Shown here: positions 21,976-36,300 of the stretch, piece after piece | Layout: every line of letters starts with the position of its first letter | Numbering within the stretch: position 1 is the first letter of the stretch | NCBI GenBank assembly: GCA_040954595.2 | Contig: CM082577.2 | Location: forward strand, 2,170,001-2,234,000 | Length of the DNA: 64,000 bases | Origin: Balanoglossus misakiensis | Lineage: Eukaryota; Hemichordata | Reading direction: 5' to 3' | Notes under the pieces: model-generated | What the model was told of the DNA's origin: nothing | The model's input: the letters and a program-made list of their open reading frames with translations, nothing else | Database searches by the model: none | Translations under genes and position numbers: made by a program

Positions 21976-23508
21976 TCATTTCTTCCTCTTCTTTTTCAGA
22001 CCAGTTCTTTCCTTTTTCCTTTTTGACTTGGCAATTTTAGTTTGTTTTTTGATTTTCATATATCGCAGCGTCTTCTTCCTTTTCTTCAGCTGCTTGTTCT
22101 TTTGTGACCTGAAATATGAATGGAAGATACCACTCACAAATAATGACAACAAAACCTATTCACAACTTCCTGAAAGATTATCAGCTCACTCTGCAGTGAC
22201 GGTGACTTGAACTTACAATTTGTCCCTTGCAGTTTTTGTTTCAGCATCCTCTGTAGTTTTATTTTCTGTATCACCATCGTCACTTTCTTCTGCTTTGTCC
22301 GAATAATTCACCTGGATGAAGTACATGAATACAATGAATTCCGACATCTGTCAACTTTGATGTGAATTTGGGACAGTGGATATCTCAGACTCAGCTGGAA
22401 AGTCTTATCATTCATGAACACTCAACATTTTCTGTGCATGCTGGAGTTAGGCTCACCTCATTTGGTCCAATCACATTCTCGTCAAGATTAACATCGGTGA
22501 TTGTTGTCACGGTAACAGTATGTTCCGGATGGTCAATCACACTGGCTTTCAAAAGTCCATCCAAAGCTACAGGAAATCATGCAAATAAATTTTAGAGTTT
22601 CTGCATGTCATTTCCATACTTCAAAAAAGGGTTGTTATTATCTCAAGTGGTGTGGTCGTGTTCAACTGAAAGTCATCCCTGCTGCACTCAATATATCCAC
22701 AACACAAAGGATTCATGTTATTTTGAATTGTGTCCTTCAAAACGATATTTTTTTGCAGACCTACATCTACCCATACAAATGCATGAAATTTGAATCATCA
22801 ATGATCACGTAGGAAGAATCTATAAATAATTCTTGTTTACCTTTGTAAGAACTAGATGTCTTCTCCAATTTTAGCAGCTGTTCTCTCACATACTTTCGCT
22901 TCTCATCTTTGACCTTTGATCTCTCAGCTTTCAGCTTTTTCTCTACCTCATGCCTGGCCTTCTTTTTCCTTTCTTCTTTGCGTTTATGAAACCCGGTCAG
23001 AAAGTCTCTGTGTTTCAGGAAAGAAAAACAACCAGACGTTAGATATCACGGTTATGATACTGAATCACACCACACATCAAATTTACATTTAATATGTATG
23101 TATGTCAGTAATGTACGTTCACGGTCACTCCACACATAAATAAACCATAGACCCTTCAGTGTCTATGAATAAACCCAGGCTCTAGATACAATCCTTCTTG
23201 AGGGACTGTGATACAATGTAATTGTAAACTTGATGATGGACCATGATGGCTTGAGCGCCCTCATAGTACACAACCTGGTGATCGCGATCGCACATGTTGT
23301 ATGTATGTATGTACGTACGTACGTACAAAAGATTCATAACACAAGAAACAGCTTTGTTGTATTCTCTCAGCCAACATTTGAAGGAATTTGTGTCACGAAT
23401 AGCTATATGTCATACTCACTTTCTGTTTTCCTCGTCAAAAGTCAGATGAAATTTGTTTTTCCGATTTTTAGGGTTCTTTTGGCGAAAATTGTTTCCGATA
23501 GCTGCCAT
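21976..23508 (-). CDS. NOL12: Nucleolar protein 12 (RRP17 family)
   Basis: Five coding exons in transcript order: 23508-23420, 23007-22841, 22566-22457, 22311-22217, 22108-21976 (TGA). Total 594 nt, 197 aa, close to the human length. Diagnostic blocks are LTFDEENRKDFLTGFHKRKE near residue 23, and DHPEHTVTVTTITDVNLDEN in the middle. Both match human NOL12 closely. A long Lys/Arg-rich coiled helix (residues 40-75) and a very basic C-terminal tail (KKRKKTLRYMKIKKQTK) fit nucleolar RNA binding. The yeast relative Rrp17 is a 5'-to-3' exonuclease-like factor in large-subunit rRNA processing. The start codon sits in CAAGATGGCAGC, a YY1-type motif often seen at start codons of housekeeping genes. It is divergent from BTAF1. 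Confidence 0.92.
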
Positions 23509-24095
23509 CTTGGCTGCCTGGACCCTCTAACTTGACAATAATATTAATTAGACATGCATGTGAATTTTTAATATTTCCTACGACGTCAGTTACATTCTAA
23601 AGATATAGTATATACTGTAGTCAATTGAAATCGTTTTTGTATACTTTATTTATTATCTGGTGTGACCGTGATCGAGTGCAGTAGGAAAGCAGCCATATTG
23701 TAATATATACAAAACTTAGGCACTGTTTACAGCTGATAGATCCGAATCAATGATCGTCAGTAGAGAAAGGTCTCCGACCTCAGTCGAATGGAGTGAGTGA
23801 CAGATAACCCCGTACCCGCTTTTCGGTGACGGGAAATACAGTAGCGGAGCTTGGTTAACACAAATCCATTTGATCGGGTCTGCTGTAGCGCACACCGCCT
23901 GCTCTCAAAACGGAACTGCTGGAATAAGCGATCGTGTCAGGCGCTGCGTGATGTGTGCAGTCGTGTGTACATTTCACACTTCAAAATATTAAAACTTGTG
24001 CTCGAGATTGCAGATCGTTTCAGTTTTAGTGGGCGTGTCCTTGGTCGACCGATTCTGAACGGAAAGTTACTTGCCGAATATTTGACGAATTCATT
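23509..24095. promoter_or_regulatory. Shared promoter region of NOL12 and BTAF1
   Basis: Only 587 bp separate the two start codons on opposite strands, so both 5' UTRs and core promoters must lie here or upstream exons must overlap. A YY1-type GCCATCTTG overlaps the NOL12 start codon (23504-23512), and a GCAGCCATATTG lies near 23690. No TATA box is evident for either direction. Confidence 0.65.
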
Positions 24096-24300
24096 ATGAC
24101 CACAAGGTACGTTTAAAACCTTCAACTGTCTGAAGGTCTAATACTGTCTAGCATGTATTGTAATGATGTGAAGATGATACTCTAGTAATACACATGCCCA
24201 CAATAGAATGATTTGCTACTGATGTTATGAAGATAACTGTGTACATGGTGTAGCTTCTGACCAGACTGCAGATTGTCAAATTATGTAATAAAGTATCAGT

Positions 24301-24360
<60 letters not shown>

Positions 24361-27300
24361 GCATCAAGAGCTTGGGTCCCTTTGTAATTGTGGTTGCATG
24401 GATTTTTTTCATCACTTTGGTACATGTGCAAAGTCTGAAAATCTGTTTATGGCAACCAATGAGTTTTAAAGTGGTTTTGATTAGGAATTTACACCACTTT
24501 TATAGTGTTTGATTCACATGCAAACCGTAAGCCCATGTTGATCTTTCTATGCCGGCAGGTTGGACCGATTGTTTCTGCTTTTGGACACTGGGTCGACTCC
24601 AGTCACGCGAAAAGCTGCTGCAGCTCAGTTGGGAGAAGTTCAGAAACTGCACCCGCATGAGTTACACAACTTACTGGCGAAGGTAATGTATCACAGATAA
24701 AAAAGATTCTGTCCAGCTATCATAAATTGTTATAAATTAAAAACTTGTGTGACTTGGTTATAATGTAAAGTAGCAAGGGTGTTCCGTCTTTGGTGTTGCA
24801 TACACTAATATAATTTCATTAAATGCAAAATCCGTGAAACAGGGCATACTGATAAAAATATTGAATTCACGGTGTTGAAGAGTCTTCCTCTGTCATCAGG
24901 AAGGCAAATGCAAAAAATAAAAAGTAAATAAATAAATCATAGTCACAAATTTTTAATAAATCACAAGATGTTATTAAATAGAATTTGTACAGTAGGAATA
25001 GTAACAATTACTACTTCTGCAGATTATCAGATAAATTGACAAAAAATGATAAAAATGTAGATGACATATAAGGCATGTTTGTGTAGGGATGTACTATTTT
25101 TGCAAATGACAGTTCCTCATGCTAAAGTGTACCATTCTCTGAAGGGATGATACATTGTGTATCTGGATTAGCAGACAGCAAGTAGATTTATGCATTATGG
25201 TGATCAGTGATACAGCGTTCTTAATAAATCAGAAGATCACAACTGAAATGAAAGGAACTTCACCAGAAAATGCAGTTTCTTGTTCTCTTATGGATTTATA
25301 ATGAGATATAGTGAAACTGAGTGGTTATATAGCAGCTGATGTACAACTTGTCAGTGTCCTCTCCTTAGGGCAATGAAAGATCATTATTTTGCTAAAACAA
25401 TAGAAACTCATTATCATAACAGAAGTGGTTATGCAGATTAGCCAGTTCTGTGTCGGAAATTCTGAGGTCGAACACTGAATGCTTGTGACAGGGGCAAGGT
25501 CGGGCAATTGAAATGTGAGTGGCAGACTTGTCAAACAGAAAGAAAAAAATTCTGTGAGACTCTTTTACAGAACAATGACCATATTGATGGAAGGTGTGGT
25601 GATCTCGGGTCATATTTGTGTGATATTTAGTCAGACAGTTACAGATATAGAGTTGCCTATTAGCACTTATCAAATGGTTTTCTGTCAAAACCTGAAATCA
25701 TCAATCTCACCCTGGGATGGATAATTCAAACTTGCGATGTCTTGGGAATAGCCAACAATATTTTTTCCTAATAAAAACCATAAAACAGTGTTGTGTCCAT
25801 TATATTCTGAGCTGTAGGTGATAATGATCATCTTTCTGATCAGAGAGCAATTTGTTTTTCAGCTCCTTATGTCCATTCGAGCGTATCAAATATCGTCGAG
25901 GCCAGATGATTGATTGACAAAAATATTGCCCTTTTTTATGTTCGTTGCTTAGTATTTAGTAGTGCTTGCTATGCTCAATATATTCCATAGTGCTTTCGCT
26001 CTGTGGGTTCACCCCCACCCCCTCCCAACAGAATTGTACCAATTCGTGTAGAGTGAGATCGCATGGTGAATCCTACTAATTTAAAAATCAAGTTTTCTTG
26101 CTGTCGTCTTCTGCCATATAAAATCCACTACCAACTGAGAAACCACTGGAACTACATGTACGTCAGAATTCTACACATTTTTCTCTATGACGGAACATTA
26201 TGAAATATAATCAATTGCTGGCCTGCACAATAGCCTCACAACTGTACATTGACTACAAGATATTATTTTTAGCCAAGATAACATTGTAATAAATGGCTAT
26301 AGGTTCGATTGATATGCAAATTCGCATGTACCTCAGGCTTATATGATAAAAGATGAAAAGATTTTCGTTCATAAAAATTGAAAACATTTCATCTAATTGA
26401 GTGGCTTTTCTGATGCGGCCAACAAATGTTTTATGAAGTAGTGGTGAATCACTGATTCAGTCTGAATTTTTGACAGTACAGAGCGACAGTTAAAAGTTGT
26501 CATAAAATGGTGAAAATCTGAAAACAGTCTATACTATTAAAATCAAAGGAAAGAAACTAGGCATGGGTGCAAAGCTGTTGCAGAGATAGTGTATTAAATA
26601 AAAATTGTTTATTTAATTTCAATCTTTCCTTTAATTTAAATCCCCTCCCATAAGAAATGAAGGAAAATGAATATCAAATGTTATATTTAAGTTATTGGCA
26701 GTTCAAGGGTCAACCCTGCAGTTTGATTTATTTTTTTCTCAGTTATTTCTATCGCATTCTGATCTATTTATGTCATGTGAATGTTTACGGGACTTTCTTT
26801 ATGGGCAATATTTTATGGCTTTTCAGATGTTTTCATGTGCACTGCATTGTTGAATTACCTATAATTCTTGCATCATATTGAAGAATATTACCAATACACA
26901 GTATATCGTAATTAAACTGTCCCCACCTATTGTAGCACTCATCTTTCAGATTTGCCAGCTGTAGGCCTTTTTTAACTAAAAAGGAGTGTAAAATTTGTAA
27001 ATAATACATTGGCATTGGAATTTTTGTGTATTTACAGGTCCATGTGTATTTGAAGAGCAGCAACTGGGACACCAGGATAGCAGCCGGACAGGCAGTGGAG
27101 GCGATCGTGAAGAATGTCCCCCAGTGGCAACCTAACATAGCAAAGATCAAAGATGGTGAGCTCTCCAGGTGTCCTACCATTGTCCAAAGAAAATTGGGAA
27201 ACAATTATCTGAATAAAAAATTTTAGTACTGTAACAGAATATTTAACTATCAGAACATGTTTTGTTAGTGTCATCAAATATGTCAGCGCTTTGTAAAATA

Positions 27301-30300
27301 CCCAGTAGCTCACTCAAAATATAAACTATCATTTTTTAGAGGAGTGGTATTAACCATATTTTACTCAAAAACATAACATTTTATAAAACTGTTGACAAGT
27401 GACCGTATGTTACCAACTTCAAACATTCAAACAAATAAACAAAGCATGTCCGTCCTTTACATGTAACATATGTATAGGCATTAAATATAATAATAGTAAA
27501 ATAGTTCTTACCAGCGCATTATGCGGGAAACCTCTATGTGCTTTACAAAAGCAGTACAAAAAGATTCCAGAATAAAATGAACAGTTTAAAATCCATTAAA
27601 AGGAAAGTTTTAAGTTCAGCTTTAAAAGATGGAAATGAATATGCAAGTCTAAACCTTTCATTAATGAGTATATTTACACTGCATTTATGAAACATGGCCA
27701 TAATGGAAAAATGTTTTTTTAGTACCTATAAAGCAAGTGCAGTACGTCTATGTGTATTCACATTGCTTCGTGCAGAAAGAGGACATTAAACATTTATGAC
27801 AACAGCTTAAAGTACCAGGCTTTGTATAATCTGGAATCTGTCTGTTTGATCTGTGGACATATGGAACCAAACTGTATATTTATCCCAAGGGCTCATAATT
27901 TTGCAATGTAGAGTCTAAAATAGAATATATGTGCATGTATGTTGTCTATTGGCATTTCCATGTTTCTGCCTCTTTAACCCTTTCACTACCATGGTTCAGT
28001 CTAAATCCATTGTTTACTATGGAAAGATTGGACCTGTAATTTGTAAAGAGGAAACTGGGACTGGAAGGGTTAAATATCTACTGGTGATTTAGCAGATAGT
28101 ACATGCGATTTCTCAGAATTTACATCTTTTTGCCAAAAATGAACTTTCGATGATTATTGTACACTTTCCCCAAACGTGACTTTTTTTGAGTGGAGTTGCA
28201 CTCTGCATTCCTGATCACGAAATCGCTGGGAGGCGAACGTGACAAGAAGGCTGCTACATGTTTATCGCTATGGCAACAGGCATTGTTAGTTATCAGCCTA
28301 GAAACACGGGTGTCATGCCGGATCGTTATGGAGCATTGGCAGCCAAAGGAACAGTGCAGTTCGTCTCTTCATTCAGGCATAATTTGTGCTGCCAGTAAGA
28401 ATTTTTGATGAGCTTCCCTGTCGTGTGAATGCGAGTTTTTGACATTTGCAAGTTCTACTTCAGTCGTTGAAATGGCAATCGGAAATGTCAGCCATCAATA
28501 ACAAAATCGATACAAAGGCTGAAAGCGCTCCTTTTGATGCCATGTTGCCACGATGTTGACTTTGAAACGGTGCAGTGAACTGTCATTTTCACGTGGCGTG
28601 TGTAAAAGAGGGCCTTTTGTCCGACTCCAATGGTCTCTGGCATTTTATGCTCAGATACTTGAGGCAGAATTGTGTTTTGAAGTGTACTGTGATTTGTGAC
28701 AAGCTGTCGACTCATTTGCAGATGGCAGTCTTCTGCCTGGAGATACTTTCTCGTTGAGAGTAGCGAAAGGAACTACCGCTGTACTCCAATGAAGGAGTAA
28801 AAAAACCCACATGTCAATAGTTGCCATGGCTGCCATTGCAGAATGCAGACTCAAATCTGTCCAACACCACTCTGTTCGCATTATTTGGCTTCTGCTACTT
28901 TCTCTCCAAGATGATGAGAGAACTCTGTGGTTGCCATGGTCACTGCGGACTTGTGGACCCGAGCACTGTCCTACATGCAAGCATTCTATGCCAAATCCCC
29001 TTGATTACTAGTACATGTATCTGAAAAAAGAAAACAATTTCAAGCTTTCTGTATAATCAGTCACATCAATCACCCCTTGTGCTGTACTTGACTCGTACTC
29101 TGGCCTCATATAAAGAGACTGGTTGACAAAAAGATTGAAATTTCTGTGTATCATCAGAAAATACAGTAATCTGCCGTGACTTGTATTGTAAGTAGAACCT
29201 ATCCACGAGACCAAAGAAAAGGGGGAAAGTCTGAGATGTTTTATTCATAGTCTGTACGGATAATAATGAAACAAGTATAAGCCAAGGTGAAGACATGGTA
29301 TTAAACTTTAATGTGTCTTTCAGATCCTGATACACCTGACTCCAGCAGAACTTGCACTCCCATACAGAGAGACACAGGGCGACTGGAGTTTTCACAGTTT
29401 GAGATCTCCAGGGTGTTGCAGAAGGGTACTTTTCTGGCAGGATCTGCCGGCACAGAGTACGAGACTTCGGAGGAAGCAAGTAAGTACAGTGGTCATGATT
29501 TCTTCTTTGTTGGATTGGCCTGAGGAAGTTGCATTTCATCTTTAATTGGGAGTAGGTTTGAGTGTGTGGAGATGGTCTATTCAACAATAGGGGCAGACAA
29601 ATGGTGGGAAATGTTTCAAAATTTCCAATCAAGAAATCATGAACTGCAGTTATCTTGGTGACAGTATACGGTATCTGTATTGAAGAGATTTTAAAAAAAA
29701 ATTCAAATCCACAATTGCGGTATACTTGCATATTAGTATGTATTTTCACGACAAAGCACCTCTTGTCATTAATCCTGCTTTGTCACAGCTGACAGAGTTG
29801 TTGACTCTCTATAATGGAAAGGTGGCACTTAATCGTCCTAGTGATAGGTCATGGGTCATGCAATAATTTGAAGAAAACCATATTAAGGCTTCCCAGGGGA
29901 TATGCGAGACAATTATGTTGGGCGCTGAAAGATATCCATTCTGCCTTTTAATAACCGTGTGAACAATGAAGGATAAGAAATTGAGTCTCCCACGGTTACT
30001 AGTAACCGTGGGTCTCCTTATTTGTCGGCCAAGAAACACCTCTAGGCATCGGCTCAGAGTGGCCGTTTTCAAAAGTGAGAAGCATGCTTGAAGGAAGCTT
30101 TAGAATTCTAAACTCAAAACCACCTGATTGGCAAAATTTATGAAAGGAAGTGTGTGATATCTTTTACTGCAGTTTGAGGGTTGACATTTAAAAGGCCTAT
30201 TTGGTTGGACGGTTGTGGTACTACATGTATGTTTGATTTGAGATTTTCAGGAAGCGAGGTCGCAAATTTCCCTATCATGCAGGAATGAATATGTGTTGAA

Positions 30301-33300
30301 AGATATGCGAGTGTTATGGCAGAACTGTACAAACAGGATATCACACATTCTTCACACATGAGATCAGTCTTTTTGATTTCTGGGGCCTGAAGGGTTGGGT
30401 TCATTGAGCCAGAAGTCAGTGGGAGATATTCTAGACTGATACGGATACAAGATCAGGGATTGATTGCATTGCTCTCTGGTAATAGCTTCTGGGCCAGTGT
30501 TTATAATTCAATTGTTGCCATAGTAATTGGATTATCTGATCAAGTTCCACACAATCAACAACATATTCACACCTTTTAACAGCATTTCACTGTCTTTATT
30601 CATCTGTGGTTGGACTTTTAATGACCACTTTTGTAACCTACAAGCAATAGATATATTCTCCTGTCTTTAAATCCCCATATTTGGTGGTACTGTGAAACTG
30701 TCATTACGGACACCTGAATGAATGGGCATTTCTATAGATACATGTATAAACATGACTACATATCCAAGATTCATGATGACACTTTTGTGAAAATTTCTGT
30801 GAATTTCAAGTTTGAAGTTGTATAAGGACTTGTACTAGCCCATAGCTTTGTGTCAAGATGTGATTTATATTTTTAAAAACAAGAAATATCGATGTTCTTG
30901 TTGCGCGCAGGCGATGATCCTAAAGAAAGACTGGCCAAGCAACGGAGACTGCTGCAGAAGCGACTTGGTCTTGACATCGCTGGCAATGCATTGGGTTTCC
31001 AGACGGACGATTTGTTCAATGATGCGGATCTGGAGGTCAAGATGGAGGATAGAGTACATAGACTGCCACAGGTGTGTGTAAATAGCCCTGGCTCTGTCGA
31101 GAATGTTGACTTTTTCCAAGTTTATTCAAACATTCATAGCCTGCTGACACTGCCTTGTTCTTTTCAGCCCTTGCCGGCAGATGTGGTCAACCAGGAAATG
31201 CAAGCAATGCTGAAACCGGGAATGAGTTCAAGGGAGAAAAACCGCGCCAAAAGAAGAGCCAAATTGATGGCCAAGCAGAGATCCAAAGACAAACCGGAGG
31301 CAACCGCCAGCACCAGGTATTTGATTTGCTTGCTCTAACTTGAGGGCGCCCTTCATCATTAACCCAGGCTTAGTGATTTCGCTCTACACGTCTATATATA
31401 CCATACATTGTCATGATTGTTCATGAATATCTCTGTCACTTTGTGAACAGCTGATTTAAAACATCATATGACTACATTATAAATGTGTGTTTTTTTCCAC
31501 TGGGATTTTTTGTCGATTTCTGCATTTCCTGTTACAGTGAAACCACAGAAGATGAACCACTCACGAAGAAACCAAGAACAGCCACTGTTGTGGTGAACCA
31601 ACCCTCCCAGTCGGATAAAGTGGTCCTGGACCATGTTTTAGACAGTTCTGTCTTCTATGAAGAGGTAAAAGAAAAGATCTATTATAACGTCTGGCAGAGT
31701 GAGAGTTATTTTTTAGCAACTACGCACCATGTTAGTACTCTAGAACAGTGTTGAAAGGGGAGGGTATTGTGAAAATTATGAAATTTTAATTTTTCTGAAT
31801 TCATATATTATGTAATGCAATAGCATTTTTGTCTGCTTACAAGACCCTATTCTATCACTGTCAAACTCAACAATGAAATTCTTGTCCAACCAGGCTGGAG
31901 AGTGGCCGTTTGCGTCTTTCTGTGAACAACTCAGTACCGACCTATTCAACCAGTCCTGGGTAGCCAGACACGGAGCTGCCACCGGACTCCGGGAAGTCAT
32001 CAAGGTGCACGGAAAGAGTTCCGGCAAATCGGCGGAGTCTCCCATTGATCAGGTGCGTGTCATTCCAGTAATGTGTCTCTGAAAATGCTGATGGTCATCT
32101 TGTGTGTTGTGAACAGTGCTGAAGAACTTGTTTGAAAATCGAGCCATAATTTCACAGCAGCAAATTTTGGTTAGGGCTTCTACCCGTCGTAGCCTTTTGT
32201 TCATCTTTTCGCCATTGCGTCCTGAAATAAGAAGTGAAGGATCTGACAATTTTTTTCTCCAATATTTTCAGCAAGATTCATTGAATCAAATGTGGTTGGA
32301 AGATATGGCATTGCGATTACTGTGTGTGTTGGCCCTGGATCGATTTGGAGACTTTGTCTCTGATGAGGTATGGAGTTCCCTCAGATTGATAACACTAAAT
32401 CTGTGAACCGGTACTTCATTTTAGCTCCCTTTGAAGATATGATTTACAAATACCCAGTACATGTATATAACAATTCAATTATTTTATATATAATACAAAT
32501 TAAATTCCAAAAAATTGATGATGTGACTAAAAAAATTGTAATATTTATGACTTACCAGAAAAGTTAATACCTGTACTATGTTTTCTGATAAAACACTTGG
32601 GTTTTCCCCAAAATCTCCAACGCAGGTGGTAGCGCCGGTCAGGGAGACGTGCGCACAGACATTGGGCGTGGCGCTGCATCACATGAACAGCGAGGGCGTC
32701 CACACAGTGCTGTCCATCCTGCTGCAGTTGCTATCGCAGCAGCAATGGGAAGCCAGGCACGGTGGCTTGCTGGGGATCAAGTACCTGTTGGCCGTCAGAA
32801 AGGTAGGTCCCACACATCCGTCAGTATTTCTAGATTTGTTGAATTTGTTCTTCTTTGGAGTCGAGTGGAATGCAGGATAAGAAACAGTCAGACAAGTTAA
32901 GAACGAGAGATGCCACACGCATGTGGTGTTAGCGTTCTTATTTCCTGTTGTTAGGCGTACTGTAGAATCCATTCCCATTACATGCATATGTATTATTAAG
33001 TTGCACTAACTATAAAAAGACAACTGTTTAGTATTGCCGTCTTCCGTTGGATAATTTCACAAGGAAAAGTAAATTTGCCTCCTTGAACCCTCTTTCTTAC
33101 CACATCAAGATGAGTATCTGTTATTTCTTCCTTGATTTGGCAGGAGATGACGGATGAGTTTCTACCAAAAGCCTTGTCATCTGTGATTCACGGCTTGCAA
33201 GACATCGATGATGATGTCAGAGCCGTGGCTGCTGCTGCTCTGATCCCTGTGGCCGAATCCCTCATCAAGATTGCCCCAAACACTGTAAGTGTTCATTGAT

Positions 33301-33347
33301 GGAAAATGCATGCACGCATATGCACTCGTGCACATGTACACACGCAT

Positions 33348-33380
<33 letters not shown>

Positions 33381-36300
33381 TGAATGAAAAACCTAAGTTG
33401 ATACATAGAAGAACATACACAGAACGAAAGAACTCCCCAAAAGACTTTCCAAAGTGTTCTCCCTTCTTTAGGCATTACATCAGGTTAAATGTGGCATTGG
33501 TAGTTTATCTCAAGTCAGTAAAATTGAGTCCCTGTAGTCAAGGGAATTCAAAAGTCAAGTAAAATCTACTACCTGAGTAACAGTTACAGGCTTACAGTCC
33601 TTATAGGCTCAACAAAATGTTTGTGTCCTCTAAATTTCTGATGCAACCATCCATTTGATCATATAACCTTTCCATATTATTTTTCTGCATAGGTTCCAGT
33701 CATTATCCAGACACTGTGGGACACCCTACTGGAACTTGATGACCTGACAGCATCTACAAACAGCATAATGATACTGCTGTCTACACTCGCCAAAAAGGCG
33801 CCCTCTAGGCTCAATCAGAGCCTGACAGAGCTGGTACCAAGGCTGTGGCCATTTTTTCGACACAATATAGCGTCCGTCAGGAAGGCAGCCCTGCACACGT
33901 TGTACACACTGTTGAATGCAGAGTGCCCTCTGGTGAGACAAAATTGATATGTTTTACTATTTTGCCCAAACTCTTGATCATGGCTTGATTTAAAAGTTTT
34001 GACATGTTTGTGTGCCAAGTTTGAGGGTTTATTTGTTGTGTTTATTCATCTAAACTACTTATTTTGAGAAAGTTGAAAGCAAGATTTTTAGCCAGATTTT
34101 GAGTTTAGTACTTGAAGCATTTGAATGTCAGTGTGTGTGTGTGTATTTGTGGGGACAATTGAATTGTACTCTTGGCCAGTGAAATCAGAGATACCAAGTC
34201 AAAGTTCCATAGCCTGTGGCACTTTACAATTTCAACCTGAGCGGTGGGAACTATTTGTAAAAATATAATGCCCTAAAAAGTACCGGTAGCTTCCTAGACA
34301 TACAGTAGTATCAGCCATTGATCTACTTTGCTTCTTGTCTCCGTACTAAAGCTGTCACTCATACTTTGCAAAATTATGTGAAGAGCTTCCCAGGTGGGAG
34401 AATGATTCTCCTAAATGTCAAAGGAGCAGCAAAGGGGGCGGAAAAACACAAACTAAGCACCACGCTTATCAACTTTCACTGTATCTAGAGACAGACAGAA
34501 GCTGGCTGGAGGCTATAACTATTTCCGTGCCTGGAAGTGGGATGTCTGTGTGTGCGCCGTTTTCATGAATAAAATATGTTTTTCTTTAAATGTCAGGCTA
34601 TGTGCCAGCAGTGGGTGTCTCCGATTCTCCAAGACGCCTTGAGGCACGTTTATCAGAGGTGTATTTTGGAGGACAGAGCTGATATACTGGAGTTGGTTGA
34701 AAAGGTCAGGCAGTATTTTTATTCCGCATCTCAGAAACAGCTTAGTAAATTGAAAAATCTGTCCGGAACATCTATGTCAGTCAATCTGAGTGGGTTAACT
34801 GAATAATGCCACTTTCTAAAAGGTTAATGTGCATCCTATGGAAAATTTGTTAATACACAAATGAATCATTTGATATGACGTTCTCATTATTTCAGCTGTA
34901 ACAGTTTCTGTTTGAAGCAGAAAAAGTTATTTTGGATTAAATGGTCTGTTTAGACTCTCAACGTAATTACCGGTACACGTGTGCTTATACATGTTAATGT
35001 GCGCTTTGTAGAACTGAATTTCTGATTTGTACGGTCCTGGGGTCAAAAGTCAAAAAGTCAGATTGTGACAAATATTGGCTTAGTTTCTGTGCTGAACCCA
35101 AAAGAAGGGTTTAGACTATGTATGACCTGTTCCACAACCTTAGAATTAGCCTTTGAAAAAAATGGCAGCATTGAGAATGGATAATCCAGCCTAGAAAATC
35201 CAGCTGCAAATCTTTCCTCGTTGCATCATTCATGACGCACTTTCTAGCGTACATTGTCGATTTTGATTATAAGTTTACAGGATCACAGAGGGAAATTATC
35301 TAGAATAATACTAGCCTGTGGACAAAAGTGGAAGAGGCTTACCCTGCCTTTATTGGCAATCTTTAATCCCTGGAATTTTTGTTCATACAAATAATCCAGG
35401 TTTGGTGTGCGCTGTTGTCTAAATCACCTGTGGAGTATCTGATTGCTGTGGCCTGCCCATGGATCAGTGCCTGGCTGTGTCTCATCATGCAACCTGCTAA
35501 TCTGCCGATAGACCCACATATGCTGATCGAAGCCAAACACAAGACCAAGGTACGAGATTTGAATGGCATATAGTCCCCGGAGCGCAAAGTACGATTTTCA
35601 GTTGCTCTTGCAGTTCTGATCCTACTTTTTTGGAAAATGATGTACCAGTAGATTAAACTTTAGGTGTGGGCGTTGAATATTGCGTTGGGGGAGGGAGAAG
35701 GGGGGTAGGTGATGGTAATTTCCTGTTGACATTTACAGTGCAGCAGGGAAGTGGCATCTCATGTTTGAATGTTTTCCACCTTTGTGCAGGAAAAATCTCC
35801 CAGAGGTAGGGCATCTCCCGGAAAAGAAGAATCTCATTACATCGCCGGAAATTTTGCTGGACTCTCAACGGGGAAACGGGACCATGTGGTGATGCAGACA
35901 AGACTCAGGGCAGCCAAGTGAGGCTTTTTATTGTAGAATCTGTCAAAATAAAACAGCAAAAATTGTAGAATAAAACAGCAACTACCTAATGCACTATCTG
36001 TCATGAACCAGTATCTGCCTTTCTTTATGTCTCTGACAGACTTCTAGGACAGTTAGCAGTGTACATCACAGACAGCAGACTACCACCAGAGAGCAATGCA
36101 GCGGAGTCCATTGGGCAGTTGCTGTCGTTTCATCTGGACAACAAGTCTGCCTTGCAGAGGGTAGTGGTAGGGTTAGTCGTCACTGAATGGGCCATAGCCA
36201 CTACAGTAAGTTTGAAATAGGCTCTCACTATTTCATGAAACTCTAAACCACTTTCATCTTCAAGAGTGCAGTTTGAATTGAAAGCAGTAGAAGCAAAACT

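Noticed and set aside
24273-24512. A frame encoding a poly-His run
   Set aside because: It is a translation of the (ATC)20 microsatellite in BTAF1 intron 1.
29066-29749. A 227-codon open frame on the - strand
   Set aside because: It runs antisense through BTAF1 exon 4 and flanking introns, has no recognisable domain and no Kozak or splice context; chance opening.
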